This document shows, piece by piece, positions 61,234-64,000 of a DNA stretch of 64,000 nucleotides. Source of the DNA: Acetobacteraceae bacterium. GTDB taxonomy: Bacteria; Pseudomonadota; Alphaproteobacteria; Acetobacterales; Acetobacteraceae. The stretch is from the NCBI GenBank assembly GCA_027482245.1, contig JAIXWG010000021.1, positions 1 to 64,000 of the forward strand, in the 5' to 3' direction. Below the pieces are notes generated by a model. It saw only the letters and a list, made by a program, of their open reading frames with translations. It was not told the origin of the DNA and ran no database searches. Made by a program: the position numbers and the translations under genes. The first letter of the stretch is position 1; each line of letters begins with the position of its first letter.

Positions 61234-64000
61234 ATGCAGCGCTGGACCCGCCCCGACGCAGCCGGTCCTTCCGTCCCCGACCTCCAAGGCCGGCCGGCGC
61301 CCGCGCGGCTGCTCGCGTCGGACAACCCGGCCATGCAGATGCCGGACGAACTCGCCCGGATGGCCGGTCCGCTGCTTGACATGCTGACGCGCGCCGGCGT
61401 TGCCGTGACGGTGAGCGTGGCGGAACCAGCGGGCGACAGGATCGTCTTCGCCAACCAGGGCTTTACGGCGTTGACGGGATTCTCCGCCGAAGCGGCGGTT
61501 GGGCACGGCCGCGACTTCCTTCTGGCGGCCGGCGCGGACGCCAGCGCACTCGCCCGCCTTGACGCGATGGTTGGCCGGAACGGGTCCGGGATGGCGGATA
61601 TCCTGGGCCAGCGCCGCGGCGGCACACCCTTCCGGAACCGCATGAGCGTCACGGTGATCCGTGATGCCGATGGCGCCGAGGCCTTTCGCGTGACGACGCA
61701 CACCGACGTGGCTGGCGCCGATGAGGCGACCCAGGCGCTGGCAGCTCCCGCCCCGGCAGCGCTGAGCCAGGAGGTGCAGGAGCGCCTGCGCCGCACGCAG
61801 GTCTCGGCGGCGGCTTCCGGCGCCTGGGAGTGGGACATTCCTGCCAAGACGCTCGTCGCGGATGAGCGGTTTGCCAGCCTCTACGGCCTGGACACGGCCG
61901 CCGTGGCGGCGGGACTTCCCGGTTCCACCTTCTTCGTGCCTATCCACGAGGAGGACCGCATGCGCATGCGGATTGCCGTAGCCGGCGCATTGCAGGGCGC
62001 GGAGGTCTTCGCGCGTGATTTCCGCGTGGTGGTGAATGGTGAGGTACGCTGGGTGTCGGCGCGTGGCCGCACCTATCTCGATGCCGATGAACGGCCTCAG
62101 CGGTTCACCGGCGTGCTGACCGATATCAGTGAGCAGCGGAAGGTCGAGGAGCGCCTCTACGTCGCCCAGACCGCTGGCGGCGTCGGCTCATTCGAATACC
62201 TCTGCGGCTACGGTACGGCGGATGTGTCGGGCGAGTTCTGCAGGCTGCTTGGTCTGCGAGCCGCGCAAACGCTGCCGGTGCGCACCATCAACTCCGTCGT
62301 ACACCCCGACGACCCGGCCATCATCAGGAACCGAGATGGCCAGGCCGAGGCAGGGCCCGCTTTCCACGAGTGCCGCATTAAGCGCGCCGACGATGGGGAA
62401 GAGCGCTGGCTTGCCTGCCGCGGTGAGTATCGGCGCGGGGTGAATGGCGCTGTCATCTTTGTCGGCGTGATCTACGATATCACGACAATCAAGCAGTCGG
62501 AGGCGCAGCTGCGCCTGCTTACCGAGAAGCTCGAGGAGCATGTGGAGCGCCGGACGCAGGAACGAGATCGCGTCTGGAACCTGTCACGCGACCTTCTCAC
62601 TATGATCGGGCCGGATGGCCTGCAGAAGGCCGTGAACCCTGCGTGGACTGCGTTGCTGGGCTTCGAGCAGGCGGCACTTGTCGCCACGCCGATGGAAGCG
62701 CTGGTGCATCCGGAGGACGCTACAGCGTTGCGCCACCACCACAGCGCGCTTCGTCAAGGCGACAGCGCGGCCGACATAGACATCCGGCTGCGCGGCAGGG
62801 ATGGCGCTTATCGCTGGGTTAACTGGACGGCCGTGCTGGCGGAAGAGACGATATACGGCATCGGCCGCGACGTCACGCAGCGGAAGCTGCTTGAGGAACA
62901 GCTGCGGCAGAGCCAGAAGATGGAGGCGGTTGGCCAGCTGACCGGCGGGCTTGCGCATGACTTTAACAACATGCTCACGGGCATTCTCGGCGGCATCGAC
63001 ATGGCCCGCCGTCGGATCAGCCAGGGACGGTTGGGCGATGTGGACCGCTATCTCAACGCCGCCGTCACCTCCGGCCAGCGTGCGGCGGCGCTCACTCACC
63101 GGCTGCTCGCCTTTTCACGCCGACAGACGTTGAATAGCCGGCCGCTCGACGTCGCGGCCCTTGTGCGGTCCATGGAGGATTTGTTGCGTCGCGCGCTTGG
63201 CGAGAGCATCCGCTCGGTGATCGACTTGGCGGAGGATCTTTGGCTGGCGGTCGCGGATGAAAGCCAACTGGAAAGCGCCGTTCTCAATCTTGCTATCAAT
63301 GCGCGCGATGCCATGCCCGATGGCGGGCAGCTGACGATCACTGCCCGCAACCTCCATCTCACCGCTGCCGACCTGAGTGCAAGCGACCACGCCGATAGCG
63401 GCGACTTCGTCGAGATCCGTGTTGACGACACGGGCGTCGGTATGCCGCCGGAGATCCTCTCACGCGTGTTCGACCCGTTCTTTACCACGAAGCCGGTTGG
63501 ACAGGGGACAGGGCTCGGACTTTCGATGATCTACGGGTTTGCCCGCCAATCGCGAGGTCATGTCTGGCTTGCAAGCACTCCGGGCGAGGGCACGTCGGTG
63601 CGGCTTTGCCTGCCGCGCCATGTCGGCGACGTTGACCAAGGTGACCACGCAGCTCCCGATGAAGCGACGCTCGGCACTGGCGAGACAGTTCTCGTCGTCG
63701 AAGACGATCCCTCCGTGCGACTCCTCGTGCTTCAGGTACTGGAGGAACTGGGTTACCAGGCCGTTGAGACTGCGGACGGCAAGGAGGCGCTCACCGTTCT
63801 GCAGTCGCCCCGGCGGCTGGATCTCCTCGTTACCGATGTCGGGCTACCGGGCTTGAATGGCCGGCAGATCGCGGAGATCGCGCGACAAGGCCGCCCTGAC
63901 CTCCCGGTCCTGTTCATGACAGGCTACGCGAAGGAGGCGTCCGAACAGGGCAGTTTCCTCGACAAGGGCATGGAGCTGATCAAGAAGCCCTTCTCCGTGA
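61234..64000 (+). CDS. Multi-PAS hybrid histidine kinase (partial, cut by window end)
   Basis: The frame starts at an ATG 2 bases after cheC and runs off the window after 922 codons. It contains PAS1 (about 45-150; LOV-like layout but VGHGRDFLL has no cysteine), PAS2 (about 185-300), PAS3 (about 305-410), a coiled coil, and PAS4 (about 445-560). HisKA has phospho-His near 574 ([15 protein letters not shown]). HATPase has [21 protein letters not shown] and GTGLGLSM, and the receiver domain starts near 820 with Asp in VTDVGLPG and Lys in LIKKPF. Only the last few residues appear missing. No membrane segment is seen. It probably feeds into or receives from the chemosensory operon. Confidence 0.9.
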   Translation, partial: MQRWTRPDAAGPSVPDLQGRPAPARLLASDNPAMQMPDELARMAGPLLDMLTRAGVAVTVSVAEPAGDRIVFANQGFTALTGFSAEAAVGHGRDFLLAAGADASALARLDAMVGRNGSGMADILGQRRGGTPFRNRMSVTVIRDADGAEAFRVTTHTDVAGADEATQALAAPAPAALSQEVQERLRRTQVSAAASGAWEWDIPAKTLVADERFASLYGLDTAAVAAGLPGSTFFVPIHEEDRMRMRIAVAGALQGAEVFARDFRVVVNGEVRWVSARGRTYLDADERPQRFTGVLTDISEQRKVEERLYVAQTAGGVGSFEYLCGYGTADVSGEFCRLLGLRAAQTLPVRTINSVVHPDDPAIIRNRDGQAEAGPAFHECRIKRADDGEERWLACRGEYRRGVNGAVIFVGVIYDITTIKQSEAQLRLLTEKLEEHVERRTQERDRVWNLSRDLLTMIGPDGLQKAVNPAWTALLGFEQAALVATPMEALVHPEDATALRHHHSALRQGDSAADIDIRLRGRDGAYRWVNWTAVLAEETIYGIGRDVTQRKLLEEQLRQSQKMEAVGQLTGGLAHDFNNMLTGILGGIDMARRRISQGRLGDVDRYLNAAVTSGQRAAALTHRLLAFSRRQTLNSRPLDVAALVRSMEDLLRRALGESIRSVIDLAEDLWLAVADESQLESAVLNLAINARDAMPDGGQLTITARNLHLTAADLSASDHADSGDFVEIRVDDTGVGMPPEILSRVFDPFFTTKPVGQGTGLGLSMIYGFARQSRGHVWLASTPGEGTSVRLCLPRHVGDVDQGDHAAPDEATLGTGETVLVVEDDPSVRLLVLQVLEELGYQAVETADGKEALTVLQSPRRLDLLVTDVGLPGLNGRQIAEIARQGRPDLPVLFMTGYAKEASEQGSFLDKGMELIKKPFSV

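Overview
The window comes from a very GC-rich alphaproteobacterium. The gene content best fits the Acetobacteraceae (a Roseomonas-like bacterium): many Tat-type and TctC/TRAP binding proteins, an HmuRSTUV haem system, NasST-controlled nitrate assimilation, and almost no AT-rich spacers. The genus assignment is inference from content, not from a marker gene. No tRNA, rRNA or CRISPR array was seen.

Layout. 1-224 is the right end of an IS5-like element followed by a gene remnant. 236-5130 (+) holds small accessory genes: two alpha/beta hydrolases, a XapX protein, a Tat-exported amidohydrolase, a DoxX protein and a small secreted protein. 5209-13760 is a catabolic island: a TetR regulator (-) faces a three-subunit molybdenum hydroxylase, a complete TRAP transporter and an orphan TctC-type binding protein. 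13776-20698 (-) is a haem uptake operon read hmuR-tonB-hmuS-hmuT-hmuU-hmuV, with two Fur-like boxes upstream. 21148-34078 (+) is a nitrate assimilation block: NasT antiterminator, a structured leader, NasS sensor, NrtABC-type transporter, an FAD oxidoreductase, NirA-type nitrite reductase, a CysJ-like reductase with an RnfB-type Fe-S domain, NasA with a C-terminal BFD domain, and SUMT for siroheme.

34252-40051 (+) encodes two HlyD-type adaptors around a fused double ABC-2 permease with no ATPase, then a cyclic-nucleotide-binding MscS-type channel. 40182-45216 holds a FlgO-like/TPR protein, a SnoaL-like protein (-), an AraC regulator, a fasciclin protein and a polytopic membrane protein. The AraC/SnoaL intergenic region and the export operon promoter carry the same CTCAC/GTGAG sequence arrangement. 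45419-51202 (-) is one giant NIDO/Calx-beta/cadherin/RTX secreted protein. About 1.5 kb of decayed sequence follows, including an IS256 transposase fragment, and an approximately 80% identical 68-bp direct repeat lies on either side of this locus.

52749-64000 (+) is a compact chemosensory operon whose genes mostly overlap: a soluble MCP with two signalling tips, a three-domain CheW, CheB, CheR, CheA, a STAS protein, CheY, CheC and a multi-PAS hybrid histidine kinase cut by the window edge. No flagellar gene is nearby, so it more likely controls a process other than swimming. Together with the NasST leader and the unusual nitrite/nitrate electron-transfer set, this operon is the most interesting part of the window.
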